Of a stretch of 64,000 nucleotides of DNA, positions 32,938 to 44,125 are shown piece by piece. Every line of letters starts with the position of its first letter. Positions within the stretch are counted from its first letter, which is position 1. Origin of the DNA: Chromobacterium aquaticum (GTDB lineage Bacteria > Pseudomonadota > Gammaproteobacteria > Burkholderiales > Chromobacteriaceae); contig NZ_JAJOHW010000037.1 of the NCBI RefSeq assembly GCF_021129195.1, positions 26,837 through 90,836 on the forward strand, read 5' to 3'. A program made the translations under genes and the position numbers. Under the pieces are notes generated by a model. That model had not been told where the DNA came from. It saw only the letters and a program-made list of their open reading frames with translations, and searched no databases.

Positions 32938-33843
32938 TTACTCCTCGGCGGCGGCTTTCTTGCCGCCCCTGCTCTTTTTGACGATGGGGGCCGGTTCCGG
33001 CGGACGCGGCGGCGCCTGCTTGTCGCCCAGCACCAGCATGTAGCGGGTTTGCTGCACTCCGGCCAAGGGCGCGGTGGCGATGCGGGCGAAGGTGGCGCCC
33101 TGGTTGCGCTCCACCCGGGTCACGCGCGCGACCGGGATGCCGGCCGGATAGACGCCGTCCACGCCGGAGGTGACGATGTGGTCGCCGTCCTTGATGTCCG
33201 CGCTTTGCGGCAGGTAGCGGATTTCCACGCCGCCGCCGTAGCCGTACAGGATAGCGCGCTGGCCGGTGCGCGCCACCATCACCGGCACCATCTGGTTCTT
33301 GTCTATGACCAGGGTGACTTCCGCGGTCAGCGGCTGCACCCGGGTCACCTGGCCCAAGAGGCCGCTGGCGTCCACCACCGGCTGGCCGGCTTTCAGATTG
33401 GCGTCGCTGCCCTTGTCGATGATGATCTTGTAGGAGAATGGATCGCGGCCGGTGTACAGCGTTTCCGCCATCAGCGCCTGTTGGTGGTAGCTGGACTTGA
33501 TGCCGTTGAGCTTGCGCACTTCGTCCAGCTCGCGCTGCAGGGTTTGCAGCCGCGACAGCTGCGCCGACATTTCCAGCTGGCGCGCGCGCAAGGCGGTGTT
33601 TTCCTGCTTCAGTTCGGTTTGGGAGCTGAGAAAATCGCTGACATGGCGCATCGCCTGCGCCGGCATGTTCACCGCGCGCTGCACCGGGTACAGCGCCAGC
33701 GAAGTGGCTTCGCGCGCCTGTTCCATCAGGCCGAAATAGCTGTCGCCGACCAGGAGCGCCACCGAGGCGGCCACGGCCATGGCCAAGCGCGCGCCGGGCG
33801 GCGGCCCGGAGCGGAAGAAGCTGGGGGTGTTGGCAAAGTCCAT
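32938..33843 (-). CDS. mreC: Rod shape-determining protein MreC
   Basis: A 301-residue periplasmic scaffold protein anchored by one N-terminal helix (about 18-35). A coiled coil (about 65-110, with SQTELKQENTALRARQLEMSAQLSRLQTLQRELDEV) precedes the beta-barrel MreC core (PFSYKIIIDKGSDANLKAGQPVVDASGLLGQV and DIKDGDHIVTSGVDGVYPAGIPVARV). The C-terminal tail is Lys/Arg/Pro-rich. I chose the ATG at 33843; the ATG at 33882 is in frame and would add 13 residues. It is 135 bp from mreB, with no clear terminator between. Confidence 0.93.
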   Translation of the reverse strand: MDFANTPSFFRSGPPPGARLAMAVAASVALLVGDSYFGLMEQAREATSLALYPVQRAVNMPAQAMRHVSDFLSSQTELKQENTALRARQLEMSAQLSRLQTLQRELDEVRKLNGIKSSYHQQALMAETLYTGRDPFSYKIIIDKGSDANLKAGQPVVDASGLLGQVTRVQPLTAEVTLVIDKNQMVPVMVARTGQRAILYGYGGGVEIRYLPQSADIKDGDHIVTSGVDGVYPAGIPVARVTRVERNQGATFARIATAPLAGVQQTRYMLVLGDKQAPPRPPEPAPIVKKSRGGKKAAAEE

Positions 33844-33978
33844 CGGCTCAGACCTCGCCCCTTGACGCGGGGCGCTGTGCATCAGGCGGGCGCGCTAGCA
33901 GCGTCCGCCGTCATTGCTTGCTTTACGAGCGGCCGGCGCCGCCGGAGCCGGGCTCAGGCGGTCGTCGGCCGTTCCGGT

Positions 33979-35076
<1,098 letters not shown>

Positions 35077-35320
35077 TTATCTGTTGTTTGTTACCTGGCG
35101 CGCGGCGGCCGGAAGGCCGCTTGCGCATCATTTTCCGACGCGGGCCCGCATCGATCGGGTCCGTGCGATCCAGCCCCGGCGCGGCGGCTTGCCGCCCGTC
35201 GGCCGCGTGGTGAAAGCGCTGCCGAAATAACGCCGTGGCGCGATGTCGATCTTGGGAGAATCAAGCGGGCTATGATACCCTATAACGCTTGAAATATTAA
35301 AGGTTTTGAACGAGGACACC

Positions 35321-35608
35321 ATGTCGCTGACGCATCAGGATGTCGCACGAATTGCCAAGCTTGCCCGCATCAATGTCAATGAAGCGGAAATTGCCGCGAC
35401 AAGCAAGCAACTCAATAATATTTTCGGCCTGATCGAACAGATGCAGGCGGTGAACACCGACGGCATCGAGCCGATGGCCCATCCGCAGGATGTCTCTTTG
35501 CGTTTGCGCGAAGATGTCGTTACCGAAACCAATCAGCGCGAAGCTTTCCAGGCCGTTGCCCCGCAAGTGGAAAAGGGCTTGTTCCTGGTCCCCAAGGTCA
35601 TCGAGTGA
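35321..35608 (+). CDS. gatC: Asp/Glu-tRNA(Asn/Gln) amidotransferase subunit C
   Basis: A 95-residue small subunit that stabilises GatA-GatB. It has the family pattern [46 protein letters not shown] and LREDVVTE, ending [27 protein letters not shown] lies 4-9 nt before the ATG at 35321. It is the first gene of gatCAB, which converts mischarged Glu-tRNA(Gln) and/or Asp-tRNA(Asn) to the correct amide. The leader contains a possible -10 box TATGAT at 35271-35276. Confidence 0.96.
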   Translation: MSLTHQDVARIAKLARINVNEAEIAATSKQLNNIFGLIEQMQAVNTDGIEPMAHPQDVSLRLREDVVTETNQREAFQAVAPQVEKGLFLVPKVIE

Positions 35609-35721
35609 TGCTCTGATTGCCTGTGCCGGTCGTAGGTTCCCGCTCGCGGGGGCTGCCGGTGCTGGCCGCTGTCTGAAAGGACGGCGGCGCTCTTCCCGGA
35701 TAGCTAAAGATTCCATTTCAA

Positions 35722-37200
35722 ATGACACAGTCTACTTTAAAGCAACTGTCGCAACAGCTAGTGGCCAAGGAAGTCTCCAGCGTCGAGCTGGCCACGCAGT
35801 ACCTGGCGCGCATCGAGGCGCTGAACCCGGCGCTCAACGCGCTGGTCACCGTCGACCGCGCCAAGACCCTGGCCGAGGCCGCCGCCGCCGATGCGCGCAT
35901 CGCCGCCGGCAACGCCCATGCGCTGACCGGCGTGCCCATCATCCACAAGGATTTGTTCTGCCAGCAGGGCTGGAAGACCAGCTGCGGCTCCAAGATGCTG
36001 GACAATTTCGTGTCACCGTACAGTGCCCACGTGGTTGAGCAGTGCCAGGCCGCCGGCATGGTGACGCTGGGCCGCGCCAATATGGACGAGTTCGCGATGG
36101 GTTCGTCCAATGAGAACTCCTTTTACGGCGCGGTGAAAAACCCCTGGGACCAGCAAGCGGTGCCGGGCGGCAGCTCCGGCGGTTCCGCCGCCGCCGTGGC
36201 CGCGCGGCTGACGCCGGTGGCCACCGCCACCGACACCGGTGGCTCCATCCGCCAGCCGGCTTCCCATTGCGGCGTCACCGGCATCAAGCCGACCTACGGC
36301 GTGGTGTCGCGCTACGGCATGGTCGCCTACGCCTCCTCGCTGGATCAGGGCGGCCCGATCGCGCAGACCGCCGAGGACTGCGCGCTGATGCTGAACGTGA
36401 TGGCCGGCTTCGACCAGCGCGATTCCACCAGCCTGGAGCGCGCGCGCGAAGACTATGCCCGCGATCTGAATCAGCCGCTGGCCGGCCTCAAGGTGGGCCT
36501 GCCGCGCGAATACTTCGCCGCCGGCCTGAGCGCCGACGTGGCGCGCGCGGTGGACGAGGCGGTGGCGGTGCTGAAAAAACAGGGCGCGCAGGTGGTGGAC
36601 ATCAGCCTGCCCAATACCGAGCTGTCCATCCCGGCCTACTACGTGATCGCGCCGGCCGAGGCCTCCACCAATCTGTCGCGTTACGACGGCGTGCGCTACG
36701 GCCATCGCGCCGCCGAGTACAAGGACCTGGTGGACATGTACGAGAAGACCCGCGCCGAAGGCTTCGGCAGCGAGGTCAAGCGCCGCATCCTGGTGGGCAG
36801 CTATGTGCTGTCGCACGGCTATTACGACGCCTATTACCTGAAGGCCCAGAAAATCCGCCGCCTGATCGCCAACGATTTCAAAGCCGCTTTCGAGCAGTGC
36901 GACGTGATCCTGGGGCCAGTGGCGCCGACCGCGGCCTTCGATATCGGCGCGATGAACGACGATCCGGTGCAGATGTATCTGTCCGACATCTACACTCTGT
37001 CGGTGAACCTGGCCGGCTTGCCGGGCATGAGCGTGCCGGCCGGCTTCAGCGCCAGCGGCCGCCCGATCGGCTTGCAGATCATCGGCAACTACTTCGGCGA
37101 AGCCAAGATGTTGAACGTCGCGCATCAGTTCCAGTTGGCAACTGATTGGCACTCCCGAGTACCCAAGCTTGAAAAGCAAAAGGTAAAAAGAGTTATTTAA
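35722..37200 (+). CDS. gatA: Asp/Glu-tRNA(Asn/Gln) amidotransferase subunit A
   Basis: A 492-residue amidase that frees ammonia from glutamine for GatB. The Ser-cisSer-Lys triad is Lys76 (PIIHKDLFC), Ser151 (GGSSGGSAA) and Ser175 ([10 protein letters not shown]). Most of the gene has the local GC-rich codon use. The last 15 or so codons are AT-rich and Lys-rich ([11 protein letters not shown]) and look unlike the rest of the protein. The 113-bp gap after gatC and the 55-bp gap before gatB contain no terminator with a clear T run, so one operon is likely. Confidence 0.96.
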   Translation: MTQSTLKQLSQQLVAKEVSSVELATQYLARIEALNPALNALVTVDRAKTLAEAAAADARIAAGNAHALTGVPIIHKDLFCQQGWKTSCGSKMLDNFVSPYSAHVVEQCQAAGMVTLGRANMDEFAMGSSNENSFYGAVKNPWDQQAVPGGSSGGSAAAVAARLTPVATATDTGGSIRQPASHCGVTGIKPTYGVVSRYGMVAYASSLDQGGPIAQTAEDCALMLNVMAGFDQRDSTSLERAREDYARDLNQPLAGLKVGLPREYFAAGLSADVARAVDEAVAVLKKQGAQVVDISLPNTELSIPAYYVIAPAEASTNLSRYDGVRYGHRAAEYKDLVDMYEKTRAEGFGSEVKRRILVGSYVLSHGYYDAYYLKAQKIRRLIANDFKAAFEQCDVILGPVAPTAAFDIGAMNDDPVQMYLSDIYTLSVNLAGLPGMSVPAGFSASGRPIGLQIIGNYFGEAKMLNVAHQFQLATDWHSRVPKLEKQKVKRVI

Positions 37201-37255
37201 AGGGGCTTTTGTCTCTTTGAAAAAAGATGCGTAAAAATTAAAGGATTTTCCGACC

Positions 37256-38683
37256 ATGAAATGGGAAGTCATCATCGGTATCGAGGTGCATGTGCAGCTC
37301 AATACCGTCTCCAAGATTTTCTCCGGTTCCAGCACCGCTTTCGGCGCGGAGCCGAACACCCAGGCCTCCGCGGTGGAGCTGGCCTTTCCCGGCGTGCTGC
37401 CGGTGCTGAACAAGGCTGCGGTTGACAAGGCCATCCGCCTGGGCCTGGCGCTGGACGCCAAGATCAACCAGAAGAACGTGTTCGCGCGCAAGAACTACTT
37501 CTATCCCGATCTCCCCAAGGGCTACCAGATCAGCCAGATGGACCTGCCCATCGTCGAGGGGGGCAAGCTGAAAATCCTGGTGGGCGAGCAGGAGAAGGTG
37601 ATAGGCGTGACCCGCGCCCATATGGAAGAAGACGCCGGCAAGAGTCTGCACGAAGACTTCCACGGCCTGTCCGGCATCGACCTCAACCGCGCCGGCACGC
37701 CGCTGCTGGAAGTGGTGTCCGAACCGGACATGCGCTCGGTGGACGAGGCGCTGGCCTATGTGAAGGCCTTGTACGCGCTGGTGACCTGGCTGGGTATCTG
37801 CGACGGGAATATGCAGGAAGGCAGCTTCCGCATGGACGTCAACGTGTCGGTGCGCCCGGAAGGTCAGCAGGCCTTCGGCACCCGCCGCGAGATCAAGAAC
37901 CTCAACTCCTTCCGCTTCCTGGAGCAGGCCGCCAAGTACGAAATCCAGTGGCAGATCGACACCCTGGAGGATGGCGGCAAGGTGCAACAGGCCACCGTGT
38001 TGTTCGACCCGGACACCGGTGAGACAGAGGTGATGCGCAGCAAGGAAGACGCGCACGACTATCGCTATTTCCCGGATCCGGACCTGCTGCCGGTGCGCAT
38101 TTCCGATGAGCAGATCGCCCGCATCCGCGGCGAGATGCCGGAGCTGCCGGCGGCGATGCAAGTCCGTCTGGCGGAGGCTTACGGCGTGTCCGCCTACGAC
38201 GCGGCGTTGCTGACGTCCAGCCTGGCTCAGGCGCAGTACTTCGAGGCCGCGGCCAAGGCCTCCGGCCAGGGCAAGCTGGCCGCCAACTGGATCAATGGCG
38301 AGATCGCCGCGCGGCTGAACCGCGACGGCAAGGAGATTGCGGAATGTCCGATCTCGGCCGAGCGTCTGTCCGGTCTGATCGCGCGCATCGCCGACGGCAC
38401 GCTGTCCAGCAAGCTGGCCAAGCAGGTGTTCGACGCCTTGTGGGACAGCGAACTGTCCGCCGACGCCATCATCGAGCGTGATGGCCTGAAGCAGGTGTCC
38501 GACGTCGGCGCCATCGAGAAGATGGTGGAAGAAGCGATCGCCGCCAATCCCAAGGCGGTGGAAGAATTCCGCGCCGGCAAGGAGAAGGCGCTCAACGCCT
38601 TGGCCGGCCAGGTGATGAAGGCTTCCAAGGGCAAGGCCAATCCGGCTCAGGTGCAGGATATCCTGAGACAGAAGCTGGCCTGA
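37256..38683 (+). CDS. gatB: Asp/Glu-tRNA(Asn/Gln) amidotransferase subunit B
   Basis: A 475-residue subunit that phosphorylates the tRNA-bound carboxylate and transfers ammonia to it. Family blocks: [24 protein letters not shown] near the N-terminus, [19 protein letters not shown], and [20 protein letters not shown], with [16 protein letters not shown] in the centre. The C-terminal YqeY-like tail region ends [17 protein letters not shown]. The TGA stop at 38681-38683 is the left target repeat of MITE-like copy D. Confidence 0.97.
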   Translation: MKWEVIIGIEVHVQLNTVSKIFSGSSTAFGAEPNTQASAVELAFPGVLPVLNKAAVDKAIRLGLALDAKINQKNVFARKNYFYPDLPKGYQISQMDLPIVEGGKLKILVGEQEKVIGVTRAHMEEDAGKSLHEDFHGLSGIDLNRAGTPLLEVVSEPDMRSVDEALAYVKALYALVTWLGICDGNMQEGSFRMDVNVSVRPEGQQAFGTRREIKNLNSFRFLEQAAKYEIQWQIDTLEDGGKVQQATVLFDPDTGETEVMRSKEDAHDYRYFPDPDLLPVRISDEQIARIRGEMPELPAAMQVRLAEAYGVSAYDAALLTSSLAQAQYFEAAAKASGQGKLAANWINGEIAARLNRDGKEIAECPISAERLSGLIARIADGTLSSKLAKQVFDALWDSELSADAIIERDGLKQVSDVGAIEKMVEEAIAANPKAVEEFRAGKEKALNALAGQVMKASKGKANPAQVQDILRQKLA

Positions 38684-38835
38684 GAACCTATTCCAAAGTC
38701 TGCTGCGCGTCGGCAGGATGGATAGAAAAGGGCGTTGAAACCGTCTTCGAAATGCTCATGTACCGTATGTACATTCCGCTTTCTCAGCCGTTTTCGCCTT
38801 GTCTCGCTCTAGCTCGCGAGACTTGGAGCAGGTTC
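38684..38835 (-). repeat. MITE-like repeat, copy D (152 bp, inverted relative to copy A)
   Basis: The ends are GAACCTATTCCAAAGTCT and, on the other strand, GAACCTGCTCCAAGTCT. It is flanked by perfect direct repeats TGA (38681-38683 and 38836-38838). The centre is ATGTAC-CGTAT-GTACAT. It is 12 bp longer than the other copies because of extra sequence around 38715-38735. The first TGA is the gatB stop. The element separates gatB from its own terminator at 38853. Confidence 0.87.
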
Positions 38836-38852
38836 TGAGCCAACGGAACTCC

Positions 38853-38892
38853 AGGGCGGCGGCGCCGATTATGGCGCCGCCGCCCTGCTTTT
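38853..38892 (+). terminator. Rho-independent terminator of the gatCAB operon
   Basis: A perfect 14-bp stem AGGGCGGCGGCGCC / GGCGCCGCCGCCCT with loop GATTAT is followed by GCTTTT. Repeat copy D lies between the gatB stop and this hairpin. Confidence 0.9.
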
Positions 38893-39093
38893 GTGTTGCG
38901 GCGCGACAAGTTGTCTTGCCCTGGATTGTCCTTGGAAATATTCCCAGGCTTGACATGTGGTGTTTTCGTAATGGTTCGAGTGTTAACAGCTCACTTTGAC
39001 TGATGTTTTTAAGCCTCTGATTTGACAAGGAATCCGCTTTTTGCCCAGCCCGCTAAGTCATTGTCTCAAAAGGTGAATTAGAACTTCTCGATG

Positions 39094-39122
39094 TTGACCG
39101 TGGGGAAGTTCTTTCTTATAGT
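39094..39122 (+). promoter_or_regulatory. Sigma70-type promoter of the dcw cluster
   Basis: TTGACC (39094-39099), a 17-bp spacer and TATAGT (39117-39122). It ends where the first MraZ box starts and lies 91 bp before the mraZ ATG. Confidence 0.8.
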
Positions 39123-39156
39123 GGCGGAAAGTGGGGCGAAGTGGGTGAAAGTGGGG
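39121..39156 (+). promoter_or_regulatory. MraZ operator: four GTGG boxes at 10-bp period
   Basis: GTGGCG, GTGGGG, GTGGGT and GTGGGG start at 39121, 39131, 39141 and 39151, each followed by a 4-bp spacer of GAA/CGAA/GAAA type. This is the direct-repeat pattern bound by MraZ, which represses its own operon. The boxes cover the -10 edge and the start point, fitting repression. Confidence 0.88.
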
Positions 39157-39213
39157 CATTTGCCCCAGGGGGCGACGGCCCCTTAGGTTTATTCGGTCAG
39201 CGGGCTCGAAATC

Positions 39214-39660
39214 ATGATTGGTGGCGTCAGCATCTTGTCTCTCGATAGCAAGGGGCGTTTGGCTATTCCGGCCAAACACCGCGAGACACTGCTGTCCGCT
39301 TTCGGGCACAAACTGATCGTCACCCTCGAGTCCCAAGACCACTTGCTGATCTACCCCGAACCCAACTGGCGTCCGGTCGAAGCCCGCCTGCTAGCCCTTC
39401 CCACCGGCAACCCCACTCTGAAACGTTACCAGCGCCTCGTGCTCGGCCACGCGGAAACGCTGGAAATGGACAGTGCCGGACGCATTCTGCTGCCCGCGCG
39501 CCTGCGCGATCTCACCGGACTCGACAAGGACGTCGCGCTGGTGGGCATGGGCAACCGCTTCGAGCTGTGGAATGCCGAGGAATGGGACAGTCAGACCGCT
39601 GACGCCCTGGCCATCGATCAAACCGATCTGGCCCAACACCTTGGAGACTTTACGCTGTGA
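39214..39660 (+). CDS. mraZ: Transcriptional regulator MraZ
   Basis: A 148-residue protein with two AbrB-like (SpoVT/MraZ) halves. The first has [21 protein letters not shown], the second [23 protein letters not shown]; the repeated DXXGR pattern is the family hallmark. It forms a ring that binds the GTGG boxes upstream and represses the dcw operon. The Shine-Dalgarno before the ATG is weak. The rsmH start overlaps its stop by 4 nt (GTGA). Confidence 0.96.
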   Translation: MIGGVSILSLDSKGRLAIPAKHRETLLSAFGHKLIVTLESQDHLLIYPEPNWRPVEARLLALPTGNPTLKRYQRLVLGHAETLEMDSAGRILLPARLRDLTGLDKDVALVGMGNRFELWNAEEWDSQTADALAIDQTDLAQHLGDFTL

Positions 39661-40619
39661 GCACCACCCCCTTCGTGCACCTGACGGTGCTCTTGACCGA
39701 GGCGGTCGACGCGCTTGCCATCCGGCCGGATGGCACCTATGTCGATTGCACTTTCGGTCGAGGTGGCCACAGCCGCTTGATCCTGTCGCGACTGGGGCCG
39801 CAAGGCCGTCTGGTCGCTTTCGACAAGGATCCCGAAGCCATTGCCGTGGCCACGCGGCTGGCGGAGGAAGACCCGCGTTTTCAAATCGTGCACAACGGTT
39901 TCGAAACGCTGGGACAGGAATTGGACCGCCTGGGCATTCCCCAGGTGGACGGCGTGTTGATGGATCTGGGCGTGTCATCGCCGCAGATCGACGACGGGCG
40001 GCGCGGTTTCAGCTTCCGCTTCGACGCGCCCTTGGACATGCGTATGGATACCACCCGCGGCATCACCGCGGCCGAATGGTTGGCGACGGCAGACGAGGCC
40101 GATATCAGAGAGGTCATCAAGACTTATGGTGAAGAGCGGTTTGCTCGCAAGATCGCAGCAGCCATTGTTGCGCAAAGGGCTGACGCCCCCCTCCAGACCA
40201 CGCGTGAGCTCGCCTTGCTCGTTGGGCAAAACGTCCGTACTCGGGAACCGGGTCAGGACCCCGCAACGCGTACCTTCCAAGCGATCCGGATCTTTGTGAA
40301 CCGCGAGCTGGACGAACTCAAGGCGGTGCTGCCGCAGGCGGCGCGCCGTCTGGCGGAAAACGGCCGCCTGGCGGTGATCAGCTTTCACTCGCTGGAAGAC
40401 CGCATCGTCAAGCAATACCTGCGCGACGCCAGCAGCGAGGAAAAGCTGCCGGCCTGGGCGATGGTGCGCGCCGCCGACATGGCGCAGCCGCCGCTGTCCA
40501 CCGTGGGCAAGCCGGTGCGCGCCAGCGATGAGGAAGTGCGCGCCAACGCGCGCTCCCGCAGCGCCATCATGCGCGTGGCCGAGCGCACCGCCGCGCCGTG
40601 GCGGGAGATCGACGCATGA
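39657..40619 (+). CDS. rsmH: 16S rRNA (cytosine(1402)-N4)-methyltransferase RsmH (MraW)
   Basis: A 320-residue SAM-dependent enzyme that N4-methylates C1402 in the ribosomal P site. It has [13 protein letters not shown] near the N-terminus, SAM motif [47 protein letters not shown] and [19 protein letters not shown]. It starts at GTG 39657, coupled to mraZ. This is the standard second gene of the dcw cluster. Confidence 0.97.
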   Translation: MSTTPFVHLTVLLTEAVDALAIRPDGTYVDCTFGRGGHSRLILSRLGPQGRLVAFDKDPEAIAVATRLAEEDPRFQIVHNGFETLGQELDRLGIPQVDGVLMDLGVSSPQIDDGRRGFSFRFDAPLDMRMDTTRGITAAEWLATADEADIREVIKTYGEERFARKIAAAIVAQRADAPLQTTRELALLVGQNVRTREPGQDPATRTFQAIRIFVNRELDELKAVLPQAARRLAENGRLAVISFHSLEDRIVKQYLRDASSEEKLPAWAMVRAADMAQPPLSTVGKPVRASDEEVRANARSRSAIMRVAERTAAPWREIDA

Positions 40620-40888
40620 ACAAGCTCAACGCGATACTGCTGGTCATCGTGGTGTTGTCCGCCTGGTCGGTGGTCACCTCGACCCACGTGTCGCGCAAGC
40701 TCTACAGCGATTTGCAGAAGGAGCGCAAATCCGCCCAGCAGCTGGAGATCGAGTTCGGCCAGCTGCAACTGGAGCAGAGCACCTGGGGCGCGCACGCGGT
40801 GATTGAGAAAGCCGCGTCCAGCCGCCTCGACATGCATACCCCGGATCCGCGTCAGATCCAGGTGATTTCGCCTGGGAAGGGGATGTGA
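40616..40888 (+). CDS. ftsL: Cell division protein FtsL
   Basis: A 90-residue bitopic membrane protein: a short cytoplasmic N-terminus (MNKLN), one membrane helix (about 6-24), then a periplasmic leucine-zipper-like coiled coil ([26 protein letters not shown]). It joins FtsB and FtsQ in the divisome core that activates FtsWI. The start ATG at 40616 overlaps the rsmH stop (ATGA). Sequence is poorly conserved in this family, so identification rests on topology and position. Confidence 0.93.
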   Translation: MNKLNAILLVIVVLSAWSVVTSTHVSRKLYSDLQKERKSAQQLEIEFGQLQLEQSTWGAHAVIEKAASSRLDMHTPDPRQIQVISPGKGM

Positions 40889-42636
40889 TGCGCACTTACT
40901 CCCCGCGCCACCAGCAACGCATCCCGGACGCCAGCCCCGCGCTGCGCATGAAGCCGGGCCGCGTGCGTTTCGTATTGCTGATGCTGGCGCTATTGTTCCT
41001 GGCCTTGATCGGCCGCGCGGTCTACCTGCAAGTGGTGCAACAGGATTTCCTGCAAAACCAGGGCGAGGCGCGTTTCCGCCGCGCGTTGACACTGGAAGCC
41101 AACCGTGGCGTGATCACCGACCGCAATGGCGAGCCGCTGGCGATCAGCTCGCCGGTGCAGACCATCTGGGCCAGCCCGGCGGACATGGAGCCGGTGCAGC
41201 CGGCCAAGCTGCGCGAGCTGGCGGCGTTGTTGGACCTGTCGCCGGAAGAACTGTCGGCCAAGCTGTCCGACCGCAAGAAGGAATTCGTCTATGTCAAACG
41301 CCAGATCAGCCCGGAGCTGGCGGACAAGGTGATGGCGCTGGGCGTGCCCGGCATCGCCAAGCAGCAGGAATTCCGCCGCTTCTACCCGGCCGGGGAAATC
41401 GTGTCCCACATCATCGGTTTCACCGGAGTGGACGGCAAGGGGCAGGAAGGGGTGGAACTGGCACGCGAGAAGATGCTGGCCGGCAAGGATGGCCGCCGCG
41501 TGGTGCTGAAGGACCGCCGCGGCCACATCATCGAAGACGTCGCCGCCATCGAGCCGCCGCGCGACGGCCAGAAGCTGGCGCTGGCGGTGGATCACCGCAT
41601 CCAGTACCTGGCCTATCGCGAACTGAAGGCCGCGGTGGAGTTGAACAAGGCCAAGGCCGGCAGCGTGGTGGTGCTGGACGCGCACACCGGCGAATTGCTG
41701 GCGCTGGCCAATTACCCCTCGTTCAATCCGAATAACCGCAGCGGCGTGACGCCGGAAATGATGCGCAACCGCGGTGTGATCGATCTGTTCGAGCCGGGCT
41801 CGACGATGAAGCCGCTGTCGATCTCGCTGGCGCTGGAAAACGGCAAGGCCGGCCTCAACACGGTGCTGGACACCCACACTTACATGATAGGCCCGGCCAC
41901 CATCCGCGACGTGGCGCCGCGCCCCAGCCTGGACATCCTCGGCATCATCCAGAAATCGTCCAACGTCGGCACCAGCAAGCTGGCGCTGATGAGCTCGCCG
42001 GAACAGTCGTGGAAGCATTACGACGCGCTGGGCTTCGGCCGCGCGCCGGAAACCGGCTTCCCCGGCGAAGCCGGCGGCCGGCTGCGCGACTGGCACAACT
42101 GGCGGCCCATCGAGCAGGCGACGATGTCCTTCGGCTACGGCATCTCGGTCAGCCTGATCCAGATGGCGCGCGCCTATACCGTGTTCGCCAACGATGGCGT
42201 GATGCTGCCGATCTCGCTGTACAAGACCGCCACGCCGATGCCGGGCAAGCGCGTGCTGGCGGAAAAGACCGCGCACGAAATGCGCGATTTGCTGATCGCC
42301 AACAGCCAGCCGGGCGGCGGCGCCGTCGGTGGCCGCATCATCGGCTACAGCATAGGCGGCAAGAGCGGCACCGCGCGCAAGCTGGAAGGCCGCACCTATG
42401 TGGCCAACAAGCACCGCGCGCTGTTCATGGGCTTCGCGCCGGGCAAATCGCCGCGCGTGATCGTGTCGGTGATGATAGACGAGCCCTCCGCGGGCAAATA
42501 TTACGGCGGCGCGGTGGCTGCGCCAGTGTTCTCGCAGATCGCCGGTGGCGCGCTGCGAGTATTGAACGTGCAGCCGGACGAACCCTCCAACAACACTTTA
42601 TTGCCGGAATCCACCCCGGTGCCGGTGGATTTTTGA
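40888..42636 (+). CDS. ftsI: Division transpeptidase FtsI (penicillin-binding protein 3)
   Basis: A 582-residue class B PBP. It has a membrane anchor (about 26-45), a pedestal domain (NRGVITDRNGEPLAIS), and the transpeptidase domain with catalytic Ser305 in EPGSTMKPL, SSN in QKSSNVGTSK, and KSGT in GGKSGTARK. KSGT replaces the commoner KTGT and is also found in some other PBP3 enzymes. It cross-links septal peptidoglycan made by FtsW. The ATG at 40888 overlaps the ftsL stop by one base and has GGAAGGGG upstream; GTG at 40885 is the alternative. Confidence 0.97.
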   Translation: MRTYSPRHQQRIPDASPALRMKPGRVRFVLLMLALLFLALIGRAVYLQVVQQDFLQNQGEARFRRALTLEANRGVITDRNGEPLAISSPVQTIWASPADMEPVQPAKLRELAALLDLSPEELSAKLSDRKKEFVYVKRQISPELADKVMALGVPGIAKQQEFRRFYPAGEIVSHIIGFTGVDGKGQEGVELAREKMLAGKDGRRVVLKDRRGHIIEDVAAIEPPRDGQKLALAVDHRIQYLAYRELKAAVELNKAKAGSVVVLDAHTGELLALANYPSFNPNNRSGVTPEMMRNRGVIDLFEPGSTMKPLSISLALENGKAGLNTVLDTHTYMIGPATIRDVAPRPSLDILGIIQKSSNVGTSKLALMSSPEQSWKHYDALGFGRAPETGFPGEAGGRLRDWHNWRPIEQATMSFGYGISVSLIQMARAYTVFANDGVMLPISLYKTATPMPGKRVLAEKTAHEMRDLLIANSQPGGGAVGGRIIGYSIGGKSGTARKLEGRTYVANKHRALFMGFAPGKSPRVIVSVMIDEPSAGKYYGGAVAAPVFSQIAGGALRVLNVQPDEPSNNTLLPESTPVPVDF

Positions 42637-42643
42637 TCAGATC

Positions 42644-44125
42644 ATGAAAAGCCGTTTGACCCCATTGCCGGACTGGAATCCGGACGACATCAAACAACTG
42701 GGACTGCCCATCAAGCGGGTGGAGACCGACAGCCGCCGCGTGCTGCCCGGCGACGTGTTCCTGGCGTGCCCCGGCCTGCATTCCGACGGCCGCGACTACA
42801 TCCAGGCCGCGCTGGCGAAAGGCGCGGCCGCGGTGTTGTGGGACGACGCCGACGGCTTCGCCTGGAATCCGCTGTGGCAGGCGCCCAATCTGGCGGTGCC
42901 GAATCTGCGCGAGCGCATCGGCATGCTGGCGGCCGAGGTCTACGGCCATCCCAGCCGCGCGCTGCGCGTGATCGGCATCACCGGCACCAATGGCAAGACC
43001 TCGATTTCTCACTGGCTGGCGCAGGCCTTCTCGCTGCTGGGCCAGAAGGCGGCGCTGATCGGCACCGTCGGCAACGGCTTTTACGGCGAACTGACCGAAA
43101 CCACCCACACCACGCCGGACCCGGTGACGGTGCAGCAGAAGCTGGCCGAATACCGCCGCCAGGGCGCGCACGTGGTGACCATGGAAGTGTCCAGCCACAG
43201 CCTGGACCAGGGCCGCGTCAACGGCGTGGACTTCGCCACCGCGGTGCTGACCAATCTGACGCGCGATCACCTGGACTACCACGGCTCGATGGAAGCCTAC
43301 GGCGAATCCAAGAAGAAGCTGTTCTTCTGGGAAGGCCTGCAGCACGCGGTGATCAATGCCGACGATGCCTTCGGCCGCCAACTGGCCGCCGAAATCGACC
43401 CGGCTCAGACTCAGGTGGTGACTTACGGCCTGGAGCAGGGCGATGTGCGCCCGCTGGCGCTGGCCGCCACGCTGGACGGCCTGCAACTGACGGTGACCAC
43501 GCCCTGGGGCGTTACCGATGTGCGCACCGGCCTGGTGGGCCGCTTCAACGCCGCCAATCTGCTGGCCTGTCTGGCCACGCTGTGCGTCAACGGCGTCAGC
43601 CTGCGCGACGCCGCCGCGGTGATGGCGCGCATCCAGCCGGCGCGCGGCCGCATGCAGAGCGTGGGCGGCGCGCATGAGCCGCTGGTGGTGATCGACTACG
43701 CCCACACGCCGGACGCGCTGGAAAAAGCCTTGTCCACGCTGGCCGAGATCCGTCCGGAAGGCGGCCGCCTGTTCTGCGTGTTCGGCTGCGGCGGCGACCG
43801 CGATCCGGGCAAGCGCCCGATGATGGGCGCCATCGCCGAGAAAATCGCCGACGTGGCGGTGCTGACCAGCGACAACCCGCGCACCGAAGACCCGCAAGCC
43901 ATTCTGCGCGACGTGCTCGCCGGCATGGACGCCGCGCGCATCCATGTCGAGGCGGACCGCGAAGCCGCCATCCACTGGGCGGTGAGCCAGGCGCGCGCCG
44001 GCGACGTGGTGCTGGTGGCCGGCAAGGGGCATGAGGAATACCAGGACATCGCCGGCGTCAAGCGGCCGTTCTCCGACTTCCGCGTGGCGGAAGAGGCGCT
44101 GACCGCCTGGGGAGAACGCGCATGA
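42644..44125 (+). CDS. murE: UDP-MurNAc-tripeptide synthetase MurE (meso-DAP adding)
   Basis: A 493-residue Mur ligase that adds the third residue to UDP-MurNAc-L-Ala-D-Glu. The ATP loop is GITGTNGKTSISHW, the central domain has TTHTTPDPVTVQQKL and EVSSHSLDQGRV. The specificity motif DNPR (TSDNPRTEDPQAI) indicates meso-diaminopimelate, as in Gram-negatives. It is 7 bp after ftsI and overlaps murF by 4 nt. Confidence 0.97.
   Translation: MKSRLTPLPDWNPDDIKQLGLPIKRVETDSRRVLPGDVFLACPGLHSDGRDYIQAALAKGAAAVLWDDADGFAWNPLWQAPNLAVPNLRERIGMLAAEVYGHPSRALRVIGITGTNGKTSISHWLAQAFSLLGQKAALIGTVGNGFYGELTETTHTTPDPVTVQQKLAEYRRQGAHVVTMEVSSHSLDQGRVNGVDFATAVLTNLTRDHLDYHGSMEAYGESKKKLFFWEGLQHAVINADDAFGRQLAAEIDPAQTQVVTYGLEQGDVRPLALAATLDGLQLTVTTPWGVTDVRTGLVGRFNAANLLACLATLCVNGVSLRDAAAVMARIQPARGRMQSVGGAHEPLVVIDYAHTPDALEKALSTLAEIRPEGGRLFCVFGCGGDRDPGKRPMMGAIAEKIADVAVLTSDNPRTEDPQAILRDVLAGMDAARIHVEADREAAIHWAVSQARAGDVVLVAGKGHEEYQDIAGVKRPFSDFRVAEEALTAWGERA

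Noticed and set aside
40885..42636. KSGT in FtsI as a sign of beta-lactam resistance
   Set aside because: KSGT at this position occurs in wild-type PBP3 of other Gram-negatives, so it is ordinary variation.
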